Shown: positions 39,107-50,006, counted from the first letter of the stretch. The stretch: DNA of 64,000 nucleotides from Buchnera aphidicola (Aphis fabae) (GCF_009069125.1 NZ_CP042427.1:496001-560000), one strand, 5' to 3'. A program made the numbers and translations. Notes: generated by a model from the letters alone, not told the origin.

Positions 39107-40153
39107 ATGAAAAAAACAGATGAACTACGTACAATACGAATTGATCCATTAATAACTCCCTCTGAATTAGCAAAAAAATATGTTATTACTTCAGATATTA
39201 TGGATAATGTTATTATAACAAGACAAAATATTGCCCGAATTATGACTGGTCAAGATTTGCGTTTACTTGTTGTAATAGGTCCATGTTCTGTTCACGATCC
39301 TATAGCTGCAGTTGAATATGCTCATCGATTATATGAGTTGCGTAAAAAATATGAAGATCGTCTTGAAATTATAATGCGTACATATTTTGAGAAACCAAGA
39401 ACAGTAGTAGGTTGGAAAGGATTGATTTCAGATCCAGATTTAGATGGTAGTTTTAGAGTAAATCATGGGCTTTCTGTTGCACGTAAATTATTATTAGATA
39501 TCAATACACTAGGAATGCCTGCTGCAACAGAATTTTTAGATATAGTAGTAGGTCAATTTATTGCAGATTTAATTAGTTGGGGAGCTATTGGAGCTAGAAC
39601 TACTGAAAGTCAAATTCATAGAGAAATGGCTTCTGCACTTTCATGTCCAGTGGGTTTCAAGAATGGTACTGATGGTAATATACGTATTGCAATTGATGCT
39701 ATTAGAGCTGCAAAAGCTCGTCATTTATTCTTTGCTCCAAATAAAGATGGACAAATGACTATTAATCATACTAGTGGAAATCCATATGGACATATTATTA
39801 TGAGAGGTGGTCGAACTCCGAATTATCATGCTAAAGATATTGAGTTAGCAATAAAAGATTTACGTGAATTTAATTTAATAGAACATTTAATGATTGATTT
39901 CAGTCATGGTAATTGTTTAAAAGAACATATTCGTCAAAAAAATGTTGCTGTATCTGTTGCAAATCAAATTTCTTTAGGATCAAAAAATATATTTGGGGTA
40001 ATGATTGAAAGCTTTTTAGAAGAAGGTTTTCAAAAAGTCTCAAAAAATAAACCATTAATATATGGGAAATCAATTACTGATGCATGTTTAAATTGGGAAG
40101 ATAGTGTTTTAATTATCAAACAATTAGCAGATGCAGTAGATACTCGTTTTTAG
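39107..40153 (+). CDS. aroH: 3-deoxy-7-phosphoheptulonate (DAHP) synthase, AroH type
   Basis: DAHP synthase joins phosphoenolpyruvate and erythrose-4-phosphate, the first step of the shikimate pathway. The 348 aa equal E. coli AroH (the tryptophan-sensitive isoform) and align closely throughout. Conserved blocks are I-G-P-C-S at 58-62, R-T-Y-F-E-K-P-R-T, G-W-K-G, G-A-R-T-T-E-S-Q and D-F-S-H-G-N. The N-terminal segment that sets feedback specificity is AroH-like; actual sensitivity cannot be read from sequence alone. No TrpR operator is recognisable upstream. A strong terminator follows. Confidence 0.95.
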   Translation: MKKTDELRTIRIDPLITPSELAKKYVITSDIMDNVIITRQNIARIMTGQDLRLLVVIGPCSVHDPIAAVEYAHRLYELRKKYEDRLEIIMRTYFEKPRTVVGWKGLISDPDLDGSFRVNHGLSVARKLLLDINTLGMPAATEFLDIVVGQFIADLISWGAIGARTTESQIHREMASALSCPVGFKNGTDGNIRIAIDAIRAAKARHLFFAPNKDGQMTINHTSGNPYGHIIMRGGRTPNYHAKDIELAIKDLREFNLIEHLMIDFSHGNCLKEHIRQKNVAVSVANQISLGSKNIFGVMIESFLEEGFQKVSKNKPLIYGKSITDACLNWEDSVLIIKQLADAVDTRF

Positions 40154-40158
40154 TTTAT

Positions 40159-40190
40159 ATGCTAGTCAAAATTTTGACTAGCATGTTTTT
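40159..40190 (+). terminator. Rho-independent terminator of aroH
   Basis: A perfect 26-base palindrome (40159-40184, ATGCTAGTCAAAA and its complement) is followed by GTTTTT. It begins five bases after the aroH stop. It is one of the strongest hairpins in the window. Confidence 0.88.
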
Positions 40191-40268
40191 AGTTAAAAAC
40201 ATTTAATTCTATAAAATTAAATTTTTTATAAATTATTAAAAATATTTTTAAATAAAAGGTATATAAGA

Positions 40269-42197
40269 ATGCCTGTAATAAGATTTTGTGATGGGAGTAA
40301 AGAAATTTACGAGCATTCTATTTCATTAATAGAAATTTTAAAGCATAAATATCCTAATATAATTCAATCTCTCATTGCTATTTCTGTAAATGGTAATTTT
40401 TCAAATTTAAATACTGTAATTACACAAGATTCTTCAATCAAATTTATTAGTAAAAAAGATCTTGATGCATTAAATATTATTAGATATTCATGTATACAAC
40501 TCTTAAATTATTCCGTTAAAAAAATATGGCCATTATGTCAAATTGTAGAAAGTAAAATTACAAGTAATGGTTTCTATTGCGATATAGATATAAAAAACAG
40601 AATTTTAGAAAAAGATCTTGTTTTAATAGAAAAAGAAATGAAAACTCTTTTAAATAAAAAATATAATATTTTAAATAAAAAAGTTTCTTTTAATTATGCT
40701 TTAAAAAAATTTGAAAAACAATCAGATACATATAAAATTGACTTAATCAAAAGTAATTTTATTGAAAATGATATAATTTCTTTATATTATCATGAAAATT
40801 ATATAGATTTTGATATTGGTATGCAGGTTTTTAATATAAAATTTTGTAAATATTTCAAATTGGAGAAAATTGGAGGTGTTTATTGGAAAGGTAACAAAAA
40901 AAATAAAATGTTGCAACGTATTTATGGAACTGCTTGGTTGAATCAAGAAGAATTAGATAAATATTTAAGTTATATTGCTGAAGTAAAAAAAAGAGATCAT
41001 AGAAAAATTAATCAATATTTAAAATTATATCATATGCAAGATGAGTCTCCTGGTATGATTTTTTGGCACAATAATGGATGGATTATTTTTAATGAACTAG
41101 AAAATTTTGTTCGAGAGAAATTAAAAGAATATGAATATAAAGAAGTAAAAACGCCTTTATTAATAGATAAATCAATATGGGGAACAAGCGGTCATTGGGA
41201 CAATTATAAAGATGCTATTTTTACTACTTCATCAGAAAATAGAGAATATTGTATTAAACCTATGAATTGTCCTGGACATGTTCAAATTTTTAATATTGGA
41301 TTAAAATCTTATCGAGATTTACCTATTCGTATGGCGGAATTTGGAAGTTGTCATAGAAATGAATCTTCAGGATCTTTACATGGTCTTATGAGAGTACGTA
41401 ATTTTACTCAAGATGATGCTCATATATTTTGCACTCAAGAACAAATACATTCTGAAATAAATAATTGTATTAAAATGATATATGATTTATATAGTATATT
41501 TAATTTTAAAAAAATCCTAGTAAAATTTTCTACACGACCAAAAAAACGTATTGGTAATGATCTAATTTGGGATAAAGCAGAAACAGATTTGTCTAATGCA
41601 TTAATAAGAAACAACTTAGAATTTGAACATCAGTTGGGAGAAGGTGCTTTTTATGGCCCTAAAATTGAATTTATTTTACAAGATTCATTAAATAGAAGTT
41701 GGCAATGTGGAACAATTCAACTAGATTTTTATTTACCACGTCGTTTAAATTCATTTTATATTAATGAATATAATGAAAAAAAAACTCCTATAATAATTCA
41801 TCGAGCTATATTAGGTTCAATTGAGCGTTTTATTGGAATATTAATAGAAGAGTGTTCTGGTAAATTACCAACATGGCTATCTCCAATACAGGTTATAGTA
41901 ATTGCTATTAAAAATGTTGATGCTATTTATGTAAATAAAATAGTTAAAAAATTTAATGTTTTAAAGATTCGTGTTGAATCGGATTTAAGAAATGAAAAAA
42001 TAGGTCTAAAAATTCGTGAACATACTTTACGTCAAATTCCCTATATATTGATTTGTGGTGAAAAAGAAGTAAAAACTAATACAGTTTCTATTAGAAGTAG
42101 AAATGGAAGTAATTTTGGGATTATGGATGTTGATTTGTTTATTAAAAAACTACAAAAAGAAATATTTACTCGTAGTTTTTTTCAAATGGAGGAATAA
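40269..42197 (+). CDS. thrS: Threonyl-tRNA synthetase with a degenerate editing site
   Basis: Class II synthetase for tRNA-Thr. The 642 aa equal E. coli, with an N-terminal TGS domain, an editing (N2) domain, a catalytic core and an anticodon domain. The synthetic site is intact: zinc ligands C334 and H385 at the E. coli numbers, R-N-E motif 2 and the I-H-R-A-I-L-G-S-I-E-R motif 3. The editing site, which clears Ser-tRNA-Thr, is not. E. coli H73, H77, C182 and H186 are here Y73, Q77, D182 and Q186. It opens the conserved thrS-infC-rpmI-rplT-pheST-ihfA cluster. The E. coli thrS operator hairpins are not recognisable in its 78-base leader. Confidence 0.97.
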   Translation: MPVIRFCDGSKEIYEHSISLIEILKHKYPNIIQSLIAISVNGNFSNLNTVITQDSSIKFISKKDLDALNIIRYSCIQLLNYSVKKIWPLCQIVESKITSNGFYCDIDIKNRILEKDLVLIEKEMKTLLNKKYNILNKKVSFNYALKKFEKQSDTYKIDLIKSNFIENDIISLYYHENYIDFDIGMQVFNIKFCKYFKLEKIGGVYWKGNKKNKMLQRIYGTAWLNQEELDKYLSYIAEVKKRDHRKINQYLKLYHMQDESPGMIFWHNNGWIIFNELENFVREKLKEYEYKEVKTPLLIDKSIWGTSGHWDNYKDAIFTTSSENREYCIKPMNCPGHVQIFNIGLKSYRDLPIRMAEFGSCHRNESSGSLHGLMRVRNFTQDDAHIFCTQEQIHSEINNCIKMIYDLYSIFNFKKILVKFSTRPKKRIGNDLIWDKAETDLSNALIRNNLEFEHQLGEGAFYGPKIEFILQDSLNRSWQCGTIQLDFYLPRRLNSFYINEYNEKKTPIIIHRAILGSIERFIGILIEECSGKLPTWLSPIQVIVIAIKNVDAIYVNKIVKKFNVLKIRVESDLRNEKIGLKIREHTLRQIPYILICGEKEVKTNTVSIRSRNGSNFGIMDVDLFIKKLQKEIFTRSFFQMEE

Positions 42198-42200
42198 GGT

Positions 42201-42740
42201 ATTAAAGTCGGAAAAAGAACTCAATTGACCAGGCCAAATCGTATTAATAACGAAATTCGTGCAATTAAAGTTCGTCTTACAGGTGTTGAAGGCGATCAAA
42301 TTGGTATAGTTAATTTACGTGAAGCTTTAGAAAAATCTGAAGAATTAGGATTAGATTTAGTGGAAATCAGTCCTAATGCAGAGCCTCCAGTTTGTCGTAT
42401 TATGGATTATGGGAAATTTCTTTATGAAAAAAGTAAGTCTTCTAAAGAACAGAAAAAAAAACAAAAAGTTGTTCAAGTGAAAGAAATTAAATTTCGTCCT
42501 GGAACTGACGAAGGAGATTATCAGGTTAAACTACGAAATTTAATTCGTTTTTTAGAAGATGGTGATAAAGTTAAAATTACCTTACGATTCAGAGGTCGTG
42601 AAATGGCACATCAAAAAATAGGTGTAAATGTATTGAACAGAGTAAAAAATGATTTAATTGAATTAGCAACTGTTGAATCATTTCCGTCTAAAATTGAAGG
42701 CCGTCAAATGATAATGGTTTTAGCGCCAAAGAAAAAATAG
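42201..42740 (+). CDS. infC: Translation initiation factor IF-3, AUU start
   Basis: IF-3 binds the 30S subunit, blocks premature 50S joining and proofreads start codons. I place the start at the ATT at 42201, three bases after the thrS stop. The frame then reads (M)[14 protein letters not shown], matching E. coli IF-3, which also uses AUU. A GGAGG lies eight bases upstream, and the bases around the start are nearly those of E. coli. The 179 aa match E. coli (180). A TTG at 42225 would cut conserved residues. In E. coli the rare AUU lets IF-3 repress its own translation. Confidence 0.93.
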   Translation: MKVGKRTQLTRPNRINNEIRAIKVRLTGVEGDQIGIVNLREALEKSEELGLDLVEISPNAEPPVCRIMDYGKFLYEKSKSSKEQKKKQKVVQVKEIKFRPGTDEGDYQVKLRNLIRFLEDGDKVKITLRFRGREMAHQKIGVNVLNRVKNDLIELATVESFPSKIEGRQMIMVLAPKKK

Positions 42741-42809
42741 TAATTTTTGACTAAACGTGTTCAAAAATAAATATATAATTATTTTTTTATAATTTAAAAG
42801 AAACATTAT

Positions 42810-43007
42810 ATGCCAAAAATTAAAACTTTAAAGAGTGCAGTAAAACGTTTTAAAAAAACTGCATCTGGTCAATTTAAACGTAAACAAGCAAATTTACGTC
42901 ATATTTTGACAAAAAAAACTACAAGTAAAAAACGTCATCTTCGTCCTAAGATTTTAGTATCGAAAGGAGATATAAATAAAGTTAAATTATTTTTACCTTA
43001 TTTATAA
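42810..43007 (+). CDS. rpmI: 50S ribosomal protein L35
   Basis: Small basic 50S protein of 65 aa, the E. coli length. It has the L35 start [16 protein letters not shown] and the arginine- and lysine-rich end. It lies 69 bases after infC and 41 before rplT. In E. coli L20 represses rpmI and rplT translation by binding the infC-rpmI region; whether that RNA structure survives here needs folding. Confidence 0.97.
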   Translation: MPKIKTLKSAVKRFKKTASGQFKRKQANLRHILTKKTTSKKRHLRPKILVSKGDINKVKLFLPYL

Positions 43008-43048
43008 ATTTATTTTTACTTAAATTGTATGAACAGGAGAGCATATCA

Positions 43049-43411
43049 ATGGCTCGTGTAAAACGTGGTGTGACTGCTCATGCTCGTCATAAAAAAGTTT
43101 TAAAACAAGCAAAAGGTTATTATGGAGCTCGTTCTCGTATTTATAGAGTAGCATGTCAAGCAGTAGTAAAAGCTGGTCAATATGCTTATCGTGACAGGCG
43201 TCAAAGAAAAAGGCAATTTCGTCAGTTGTGGATTACAAGAATAAATGCTGCAGTTCGTCAGAGTAAAATTTCTTATAGCAAGTTTATATATGGATTAAAA
43301 AAGGCTTCTATTAACATTGATCGTAAAATATTATCTGATATTGCAATATTTGATTCGAATGCATTTAATATTTTAGTTGAAAAAGCAAAAGAAGCTTTAC
43401 TTATAATATAA
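43049..43411 (+). CDS. rplT: 50S ribosomal protein L20
   Basis: L20 binds 23S rRNA early in 50S assembly. The ATG at 43049 follows AGGAG by nine bases and gives 120 aa beginning A-R-V-K-R-G-V, like E. coli (118). An earlier in-frame TTG at 43025 would add eight unrelated residues. The [10 protein letters not shown] and [11 protein letters not shown] segments are hallmarks. Confidence 0.97.
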   Translation: MARVKRGVTAHARHKKVLKQAKGYYGARSRIYRVACQAVVKAGQYAYRDRRQRKRQFRQLWITRINAAVRQSKISYSKFIYGLKKASINIDRKILSDIAIFDSNAFNILVEKAKEALLII

Positions 43412-43433
43412 GTAATTTTTTTTAAAATAAAGA

Positions 43434-43453
43434 AGGGGAAATCCATCTCCCCT
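43434..43453 (+). other. Stem-loop after rplT
   Basis: AGGGGA pairs with TCCCCT around an eight-base loop, 22 bases after the rplT stop. Its G+C content is unusual for this genome. No T-run follows, so it may protect or process the rplT mRNA end rather than terminate. Confidence 0.6.
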
Positions 43454-43552
43454 CTATCTAAATCATAGTTAGATTTTTGATCTCTAAATAATTTCTATCA
43501 GATTATCTAATTAATATATTTATATTTTATATGTTAAAAAATTCAATAAAAC

Positions 43553-43576
43553 AAGCTTCCTTTATGGAAGCTTTTT
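43553..43576 (+). terminator. Terminator hairpin before pheS (phe attenuator position)
   Basis: AAGCTTCC/GGAAGCTT around TTTAT runs into five T, 48 bases before pheS. In E. coli the pheST attenuator terminator, controlled by the Phe-rich leader PheM, lies between rplT and pheS. Here no Phe-rich leader is seen upstream. A 15-codon ATG frame at 43531 overlaps the hairpin itself and has only two Phe codons. Confidence 0.75.
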
Positions 43577-43624
43577 AACATCTAAACAATATAAACTTAC
43601 ATAAAATATAAAAAAGAGTCAACA

Positions 43625-44614
43625 ATGTTAATGTTAGAAAAATTATGGTATATAATTAAAAATGAAATTAACAATTCTAATAATATAGAAATGTTGGATA
43701 AAATAAAAATTAAATATTTAGGAAAAAATGGAATTTTTAATAATTATATGAAAAACATAAAAAGTTTTTCTTTTGAAGAAAAAAAAAAATATAGTATTAT
43801 TATTAATACAATTAAAAAAAAAACAATATCTAAAATTAATATAAAAAAAAGTGAATTAAATAAATTTATTCTCAAAAAACGAATTCAGAAAGAAAAAATT
43901 GATGTATCTTTACCAGGTCGATACATTCAAAATGGTTCTATTCATCCTGTCAATCATAGTATTAATTTTATACAAAATTTTTTTGCTAAATTAGGTTTTC
44001 AATCAGTTAATGGTTTAGAAATAGAAGATGAATATCATAATTTTGACGCATTAAATATACCTAAAAATCATCCTGCACGAGATAATCATGATACCTTTTG
44101 GCTAGATGAAATCCGATTATTAAGAACTCAAACTTCTACTATGCAAATTCGTATGATGAAATCAGAAAAACCTCCAATGAGATTTATTTTCCCCGGTAAA
44201 GTTTATCGAAATGATTACGATTCCACACACACACCTATGTTTCATCAAGTAGAAGGTTTAATAGTTGAAAAAAATATTAATTTTTCTCATTTAAAATGGA
44301 TTATATATAATTTTATATATAGTTTTTTTAACAAAAAAGTTTCTCTTAGATTTCGTCCTTCTTATTTTCCTTTTACTACTCCTTCATCTGAAGTTGATAT
44401 TATGGATGATTCTAAAAAATGGTTAGAAATTTTAGGATGTGGAATGGTTCATCCATTGGTTTTAAAAAATGTTAATATTGATTCTAATGTTTATTCCGCT
44501 TGTGCATTTGGATTAGGAGTAGAACGTATTACTATGTTACGTTATGGAATTTCTGATCTTCGATCTTTTTTTGAAAATGATTTAAGGTTTATAAAACAAT
44601 TTAAATATATTTAG
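43625..44614 (+). CDS. pheS: Phenylalanyl-tRNA synthetase alpha subunit
   Basis: Catalytic class II subunit of the alpha2beta2 enzyme. The 329 aa match E. coli (327). An N-terminal coiled coil (about 1-90) is followed by the catalytic core. That core carries H-P-V-N-H near 107, motif 2 F-P-G-K-V-Y-R-N-D-Y-D, the T-H-T-P-M-F-H-Q-V-E-G segment and motif 3 G-L-G-V-E-R-I-T-M-L-R-Y-G near the end. The pheT start follows after nine bases. It lies in the E. coli-like rplT-pheS-pheT-ihfA order. Confidence 0.97.
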   Translation: MLMLEKLWYIIKNEINNSNNIEMLDKIKIKYLGKNGIFNNYMKNIKSFSFEEKKKYSIIINTIKKKTISKINIKKSELNKFILKKRIQKEKIDVSLPGRYIQNGSIHPVNHSINFIQNFFAKLGFQSVNGLEIEDEYHNFDALNIPKNHPARDNHDTFWLDEIRLLRTQTSTMQIRMMKSEKPPMRFIFPGKVYRNDYDSTHTPMFHQVEGLIVEKNINFSHLKWIIYNFIYSFFNKKVSLRFRPSYFPFTTPSSEVDIMDDSKKWLEILGCGMVHPLVLKNVNIDSNVYSACAFGLGVERITMLRYGISDLRSFFENDLRFIKQFKYI

Positions 44615-44623
44615 TGAGATAAA

Positions 44624-47029
44624 ATGAAATTTAGTGAGAAATGGTTACGTGAATGGGTCAATCCTAAAATAGATAGTATTATTTTAAGTGAACAAATTAT
44701 TAATTCTGGTATAGAAATTGAATCTATTGAAAAAATTGTTCCTTTATTTACAGGTGTAGTAGTTGGTAAAATAATTTCTTGTATTACGCATCCTACATTA
44801 AATAATTTAAAAATAGTTAAAGTTGATATAGGAAGCAATAAGTTATTAAATATTTTATGTAAAGCTTTAAACTGTCGTAATAAAATCAAAGTTGCAGTAG
44901 CTATTATTGGGAGTATACTACCTAATAATATAAAAATTAATTTAAAAAAATTTCATGACCAAAAGTCTGAAGGAATGTTATGTTCTTTTTTTGAATTAGG
45001 TCTGTTTAATTCAAATAATAATGAAATTATTGAATTTCCTGAAACAACTCCTATAGGAATTAACGTTAATGATTACTTTTTATTGGAAGATAATCTTATA
45101 AAAGTAAATGTTACTCCTAATCGAGCAGATGGATTAAGTATTTTAGGAATAGCTCGCAATATAGCAGTTATAAATAATATAAATATAGTTCCATTAAAGG
45201 ATAAAAATAATCTTGTTACTATTCAAAAAAAATTTCCAATTTATGTTAATTTAGAAAAAAAAGATATTAATGTTTTTGGAAGAGTAATTAAAAATATTAA
45301 TATTAACAGTCAGACTCCATTTTGGATGAAAAAGAAACTATTCATGTGTGAAATGTTGTCAGAAAATGTAATAACAAATATTATTAATTATATTTTAATT
45401 GAAATTGGTCAACCTTTAAATGTATTAAATTCAGATATAATAGATACTTTTATTCATATTAAAAAAACTAATGAAAAAAATGTTTTACACTTAAAAAAAG
45501 ATTGTAAAATAATTTTACATAAAAATATATTAGTTGTGTCTGATAAATCAAAGATATTGTTTATTCCTGGTAATATAAATTCTTATTGTTTAGAAATAGA
45601 TCATAATACTAAAAATATATTTTTGATTTCATACTCAGTAGATCAAGAATCTCTTTTTAATATTAATAAAATAATTGGTCCTAATAAGATTCTTAATCAT
45701 TATAATTATGGTATTGATTTTTCTCTTCAGAAATATGCAATAGAATATGCGACAGAGTTAATTCTTCAAATATGTGGTGGAAGTGCAGGTGAAATTACCT
45801 CTTATATAGATAATTCTTATTTAAGATATACAAATCAAATTAAATTATATTATAAAAATATTAATAAAATAGCTGGTTTTTTTATTGATTCTAAAATTTT
45901 TTTAAATATTTTATTACGTCTTGAGTATCAGATAGAAGAGAAAAGAGACTATTGGAACGTTATTCCTCCTACTTGTAGATTTGATGTATTAATAGAAGAA
46001 GACGTAATAGCTGATATACTGCGTATATATGGTTATAATAAAATTCCATTGATTCCATTAAAAGAAAATTTTAATTTTTATAATAAAAAAAATGATTTGA
46101 ACAAAGATTATACATTAAATCAATTAGCAATCTTACTTGTGCATAGAGGTTATTATGAAGTAATTACTTATCCATTTGTTGATCCAATTTTACAAAACAA
46201 TATTTTCTTAAAAAATGAAAAAGAATTATTTATTTCCAATCCCATTTCTAAAGATCTTTCTTGTATGCGTATATCATTATGGCCAGGTCTTATTAAAACT
46301 CTTTCTTATAATATAAATCGTAAACAAGATAGTATTCGTTTTTTTGAAAGAGGCCTATGTTTTTCAATAGATGATCAAAAAAATCTTGGAGTGAATCAAC
46401 AAATGTATTTAGGAGGTATAATTAGTGGTTTTAATAGTAAAGAAAATTGGTGTTCTAAAAGAAGAAAATTTGATTTTTATGATTTAAAAGGTGATTTAGA
46501 ATCTATATTAGAATTAGTATGTGGTTCAAATAGTTATGAAATAAAAAATAAACAGGTATTAGGTTTGCATCCAAATCAAAGTGCTCAAATTTTTTTCAAT
46601 AATAATTTTATTGGTAATTTTGGAAAAATAGATCCAACTTTAGAAGAACAGTTAGATTTAGATCATAATATATTTTTATTTGAATTGTTAATTGATAAAA
46701 TTTTTGATTTAAAAGTTTTTCAAGATTTTAAAGTAAAAGAGTATTCTAAATTCCCTAGTAGTCGTCGTGATATTTCAATATTAATATCTGAAAATGTTTC
46801 ATATGCTGATATTATTAAAGTATGTAAAAATTGTTTTTTAGATAAAAAAGTAGATATTAATTTATTTGATATTTATTCATGTGAACAATTTTCTAATAAA
46901 AAAAGTTTAGGTATTAGCTTTACTTTTCAAGATAACAGAAAAACTTTAAAAGAAAATGAAATTAATTTAATGCTTGATTATTGCATCAAAACATTAATAG
47001 ACAAATTTCAAATTATTTTAAGGAAATAA
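44624..47029 (+). CDS. pheT: Phenylalanyl-tRNA synthetase beta subunit with a degenerate editing site
   Basis: The beta subunit gives tRNA binding and, in E. coli, hydrolysis of Tyr-tRNA-Phe in its B3/B4 domain. The 801 aa match E. coli (795), with an intact N-terminal OB-fold, catalytic-like B6/B7 and a C-terminal FDX-ACB domain. In B3/B4 the editing residues are gone. The G-Q-P-M-H-A-F-D motif reads G-Q-P-L-N-V-L-N at 262-269. The glycine-rich G-G-I-F-G-G loop reads P-G-N-I-N-S near 315-320. The L-L-E-C-A and H-T-D-A-S-H-R-Y segments have no counterpart. Aminoacylation should be unaffected, because the synthetic site is in PheS. Confidence 0.96.
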   Translation: MKFSEKWLREWVNPKIDSIILSEQIINSGIEIESIEKIVPLFTGVVVGKIISCITHPTLNNLKIVKVDIGSNKLLNILCKALNCRNKIKVAVAIIGSILPNNIKINLKKFHDQKSEGMLCSFFELGLFNSNNNEIIEFPETTPIGINVNDYFLLEDNLIKVNVTPNRADGLSILGIARNIAVINNINIVPLKDKNNLVTIQKKFPIYVNLEKKDINVFGRVIKNININSQTPFWMKKKLFMCEMLSENVITNIINYILIEIGQPLNVLNSDIIDTFIHIKKTNEKNVLHLKKDCKIILHKNILVVSDKSKILFIPGNINSYCLEIDHNTKNIFLISYSVDQESLFNINKIIGPNKILNHYNYGIDFSLQKYAIEYATELILQICGGSAGEITSYIDNSYLRYTNQIKLYYKNINKIAGFFIDSKIFLNILLRLEYQIEEKRDYWNVIPPTCRFDVLIEEDVIADILRIYGYNKIPLIPLKENFNFYNKKNDLNKDYTLNQLAILLVHRGYYEVITYPFVDPILQNNIFLKNEKELFISNPISKDLSCMRISLWPGLIKTLSYNINRKQDSIRFFERGLCFSIDDQKNLGVNQQMYLGGIISGFNSKENWCSKRRKFDFYDLKGDLESILELVCGSNSYEIKNKQVLGLHPNQSAQIFFNNNFIGNFGKIDPTLEEQLDLDHNIFLFELLIDKIFDLKVFQDFKVKEYSKFPSSRRDISILISENVSYADIIKVCKNCFLDKKVDINLFDIYSCEQFSNKKSLGISFTFQDNRKTLKENEINLMLDYCIKTLIDKFQIILRK

Positions 47030-47033
47030 GTTT

Positions 47034-47336
47034 ATGGTACTAACAAAAGCTGAAATTTCAGAAAATTTATTTGAAAAATTAAAATTAACTAAACGTGATT
47101 CAAAAGCATTTGTAGAGTTTTTTTTTGAAGAAGTAAAAAAATCTTTAGAACAAGGAGAAAATGTTAAATTATCTGGATTTGGAAATTTTCAATTAAAACA
47201 CAAAAAAGAACGTCCAGGTAGAAATCCAAAAACAGGAGAAAAAGTAGTTATTTCAAAAAGACGAGTTGTTACTTTTAAAGCTGGTCAAAAATTAAAAAAT
47301 CGTGTTGAACATTGTGTTATAAAAACTAAATATTAA
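47034..47336 (+). CDS. ihfA: Integration host factor alpha subunit
   Basis: DNA-bending protein of the HU/IHF family, 100 aa (E. coli 99). The beta-arm contains G-R-N-P-K-T-G-E with the proline that intercalates at DNA kinks. F-G-N-F and [14 protein letters not shown] complete the signature. It starts four bases after pheT, as in E. coli. The partner IhfB is not in this window. With so few regulators left, a structural chromosome role is plausible. Confidence 0.95.
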   Translation: MVLTKAEISENLFEKLKLTKRDSKAFVEFFFEEVKKSLEQGENVKLSGFGNFQLKHKKERPGRNPKTGEKVVISKRRVVTFKAGQKLKNRVEHCVIKTKY

Positions 47337-47368
47337 TATTTAGTTGAATTTTTTTAAAGAAATAAAAT

Positions 47369-48451
47369 ATGAATCTTATCAATTTTTCTTTTGAGATACC
47401 AAATTCATTGATAGCTTTTTATCCTTCTTGGATACGTAGTCAATGTCGTCTAATGATAATTAATGGTTGTACAGGTCAAATAAATCATAGATTTTTTTTT
47501 AATATTATAAATGAAATTAATTCTGGTGATTTAGTCATTTTTAATAATACCGAAGTTATTCCTGCTCGTTTATCTGGTTTTAAAGAAAGCGGGGGAAAAG
47601 TTGAAGTTTTACTTGAAAAAGTATTAAATAATAATAATATACTTGCATATCTTAAATCATCAAATCGAGTTAAAATTAATTCTAATCTTTTTTTTGGAAA
47701 GTATAATGAAGTTCAAGGTTCTATAATTAATTATAGAAATCCATTCTATGAAATTAAATTTCATAATAGTAAAGTTTCAGCTATTCATATTTTTAACAAA
47801 ATTGGACATATACCTTTACCTCCTTATATTAAAAGAAAAAATATAAAATTAGATGAACATTTATATCAAACTATATATAAAAAAAATATAGGTTCAATTG
47901 CGGCACCAACTGCAGGTTTACATTTCGATATACCTTTATTACAATCTTTACTTAAAAAAGGAGTAGACATCGATTTTATAACGTTACATATAGGTAGTGG
48001 CACATTTCAACCTATTAGAACTATAGAAATAGAAAAACATATTATGCATTCTGAATGGGTGAGTGTTTCTTCAGATTTAATTAATAAAATTAAAATATGT
48101 AAAAAAAATGGAGGACGTGTCATAGCTGTTGGTACTACTACATTACGTGCTTTAGAAAGTGCATACAATTCAACTTCATGGAATAATACAGAAAATTATT
48201 CCAAAAATACTAACATTTTTATATACCCTGGTTATAAACATAGAGTTGTTGATGCATTAATTACTAATTTTCATTTTCCTGAGTCAACATTAATTATGTT
48301 AGTATCTTCTTTTTTAGGTTATAAAAATACTATTAATGCTTATCATGAAGCAATTAAAAAAAAATATCGATTTTTTAGTTATGGAGATGCAATGTATATT
48401 ACATATAATAAATTAGCTCCTTATGAAAAAATAAAAAATAAAAAATTTTAA
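47369..48451 (+). CDS. queA: S-adenosylmethionine:tRNA ribosyltransferase-isomerase
   Basis: QueA builds epoxyqueuosine at tRNA position 34 from preQ1 and the ribosyl part of S-adenosylmethionine. The 360 aa match E. coli (356). Typical segments are [26 protein letters not shown] and [19 protein letters not shown] lies near the end. It precedes tgt in the queA-tgt-yajC order of E. coli, with a 33-base gap. Confidence 0.97.
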   Translation: MNLINFSFEIPNSLIAFYPSWIRSQCRLMIINGCTGQINHRFFFNIINEINSGDLVIFNNTEVIPARLSGFKESGGKVEVLLEKVLNNNNILAYLKSSNRVKINSNLFFGKYNEVQGSIINYRNPFYEIKFHNSKVSAIHIFNKIGHIPLPPYIKRKNIKLDEHLYQTIYKKNIGSIAAPTAGLHFDIPLLQSLLKKGVDIDFITLHIGSGTFQPIRTIEIEKHIMHSEWVSVSSDLINKIKICKKNGGRVIAVGTTTLRALESAYNSTSWNNTENYSKNTNIFIYPGYKHRVVDALITNFHFPESTLIMLVSSFLGYKNTINAYHEAIKKKYRFFSYGDAMYITYNKLAPYEKIKNKKF

Positions 48452-49588
<1,137 letters not shown>

Positions 49589-49626
49589 ATTTATATTGAT
49601 TAATATACACTAAGGAATTTTATAAA

Positions 49627-49983
49627 ATGAGTATTTTAATTGAAAACGCAAATGCTGCAGTGAACCAACCAATAGAAGGTAGTTCTTATTCTTTAGTTAT
49701 TATGCTTGTAATTTTTTTATTAATTTTTTATTTTATGCTTTTTCGTCCTCAACAAAAAAAAGAAAAAGAACGAAAAAATCTTATGAAATTAATTACTTTA
49801 GGTGATGAAGTAATGACAACTAGCGGTTTTTTAGGTCGTGTAAAAGACATCACAGACAATGGATATATTTTATTAGAGCTAAATGATGCAAATGAAGTTT
49901 TTATAAAAAAAGATTTTATAGTTTCATTACTTCCTAAAAATACTTTAGAATCTTTGAAAAAAGTAAATAATTCAAAACCTTAA
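49627..49983 (+). CDS. yajC: Sec translocon accessory protein YajC
   Basis: Single-span inner-membrane protein that associates with SecDF and SecYEG. The 118 aa (E. coli 110) show one helix at about 22-39, then the hallmark F-R-P-Q-Q-K-K-E-K-E and a soluble domain with G-D-E-V-M-T-T-S-G-F-L-G. In E. coli secD and secF follow directly. Here the convergent glyS follows after 23 bases, so that operon has been cut at this point. Confidence 0.95.
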   Translation: MSILIENANAAVNQPIEGSSYSLVIMLVIFLLIFYFMLFRPQQKKEKERKNLMKLITLGDEVMTTSGFLGRVKDITDNGYILLELNDANEVFIKKDFIVSLLPKNTLESLKKVNNSKP

Positions 49984-50006
49984 TTAAAATTATGTAAATA
50001 AATTTT

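Noticed and set aside
43531-43578. 15-codon frame before pheS as a PheM leader peptide
   Set aside because: It overlaps the terminator stem and has only two Phe codons, both inside the hairpin, unlike the Phe-rich PheM. It is kept only as a remark in the pheS leader finding.
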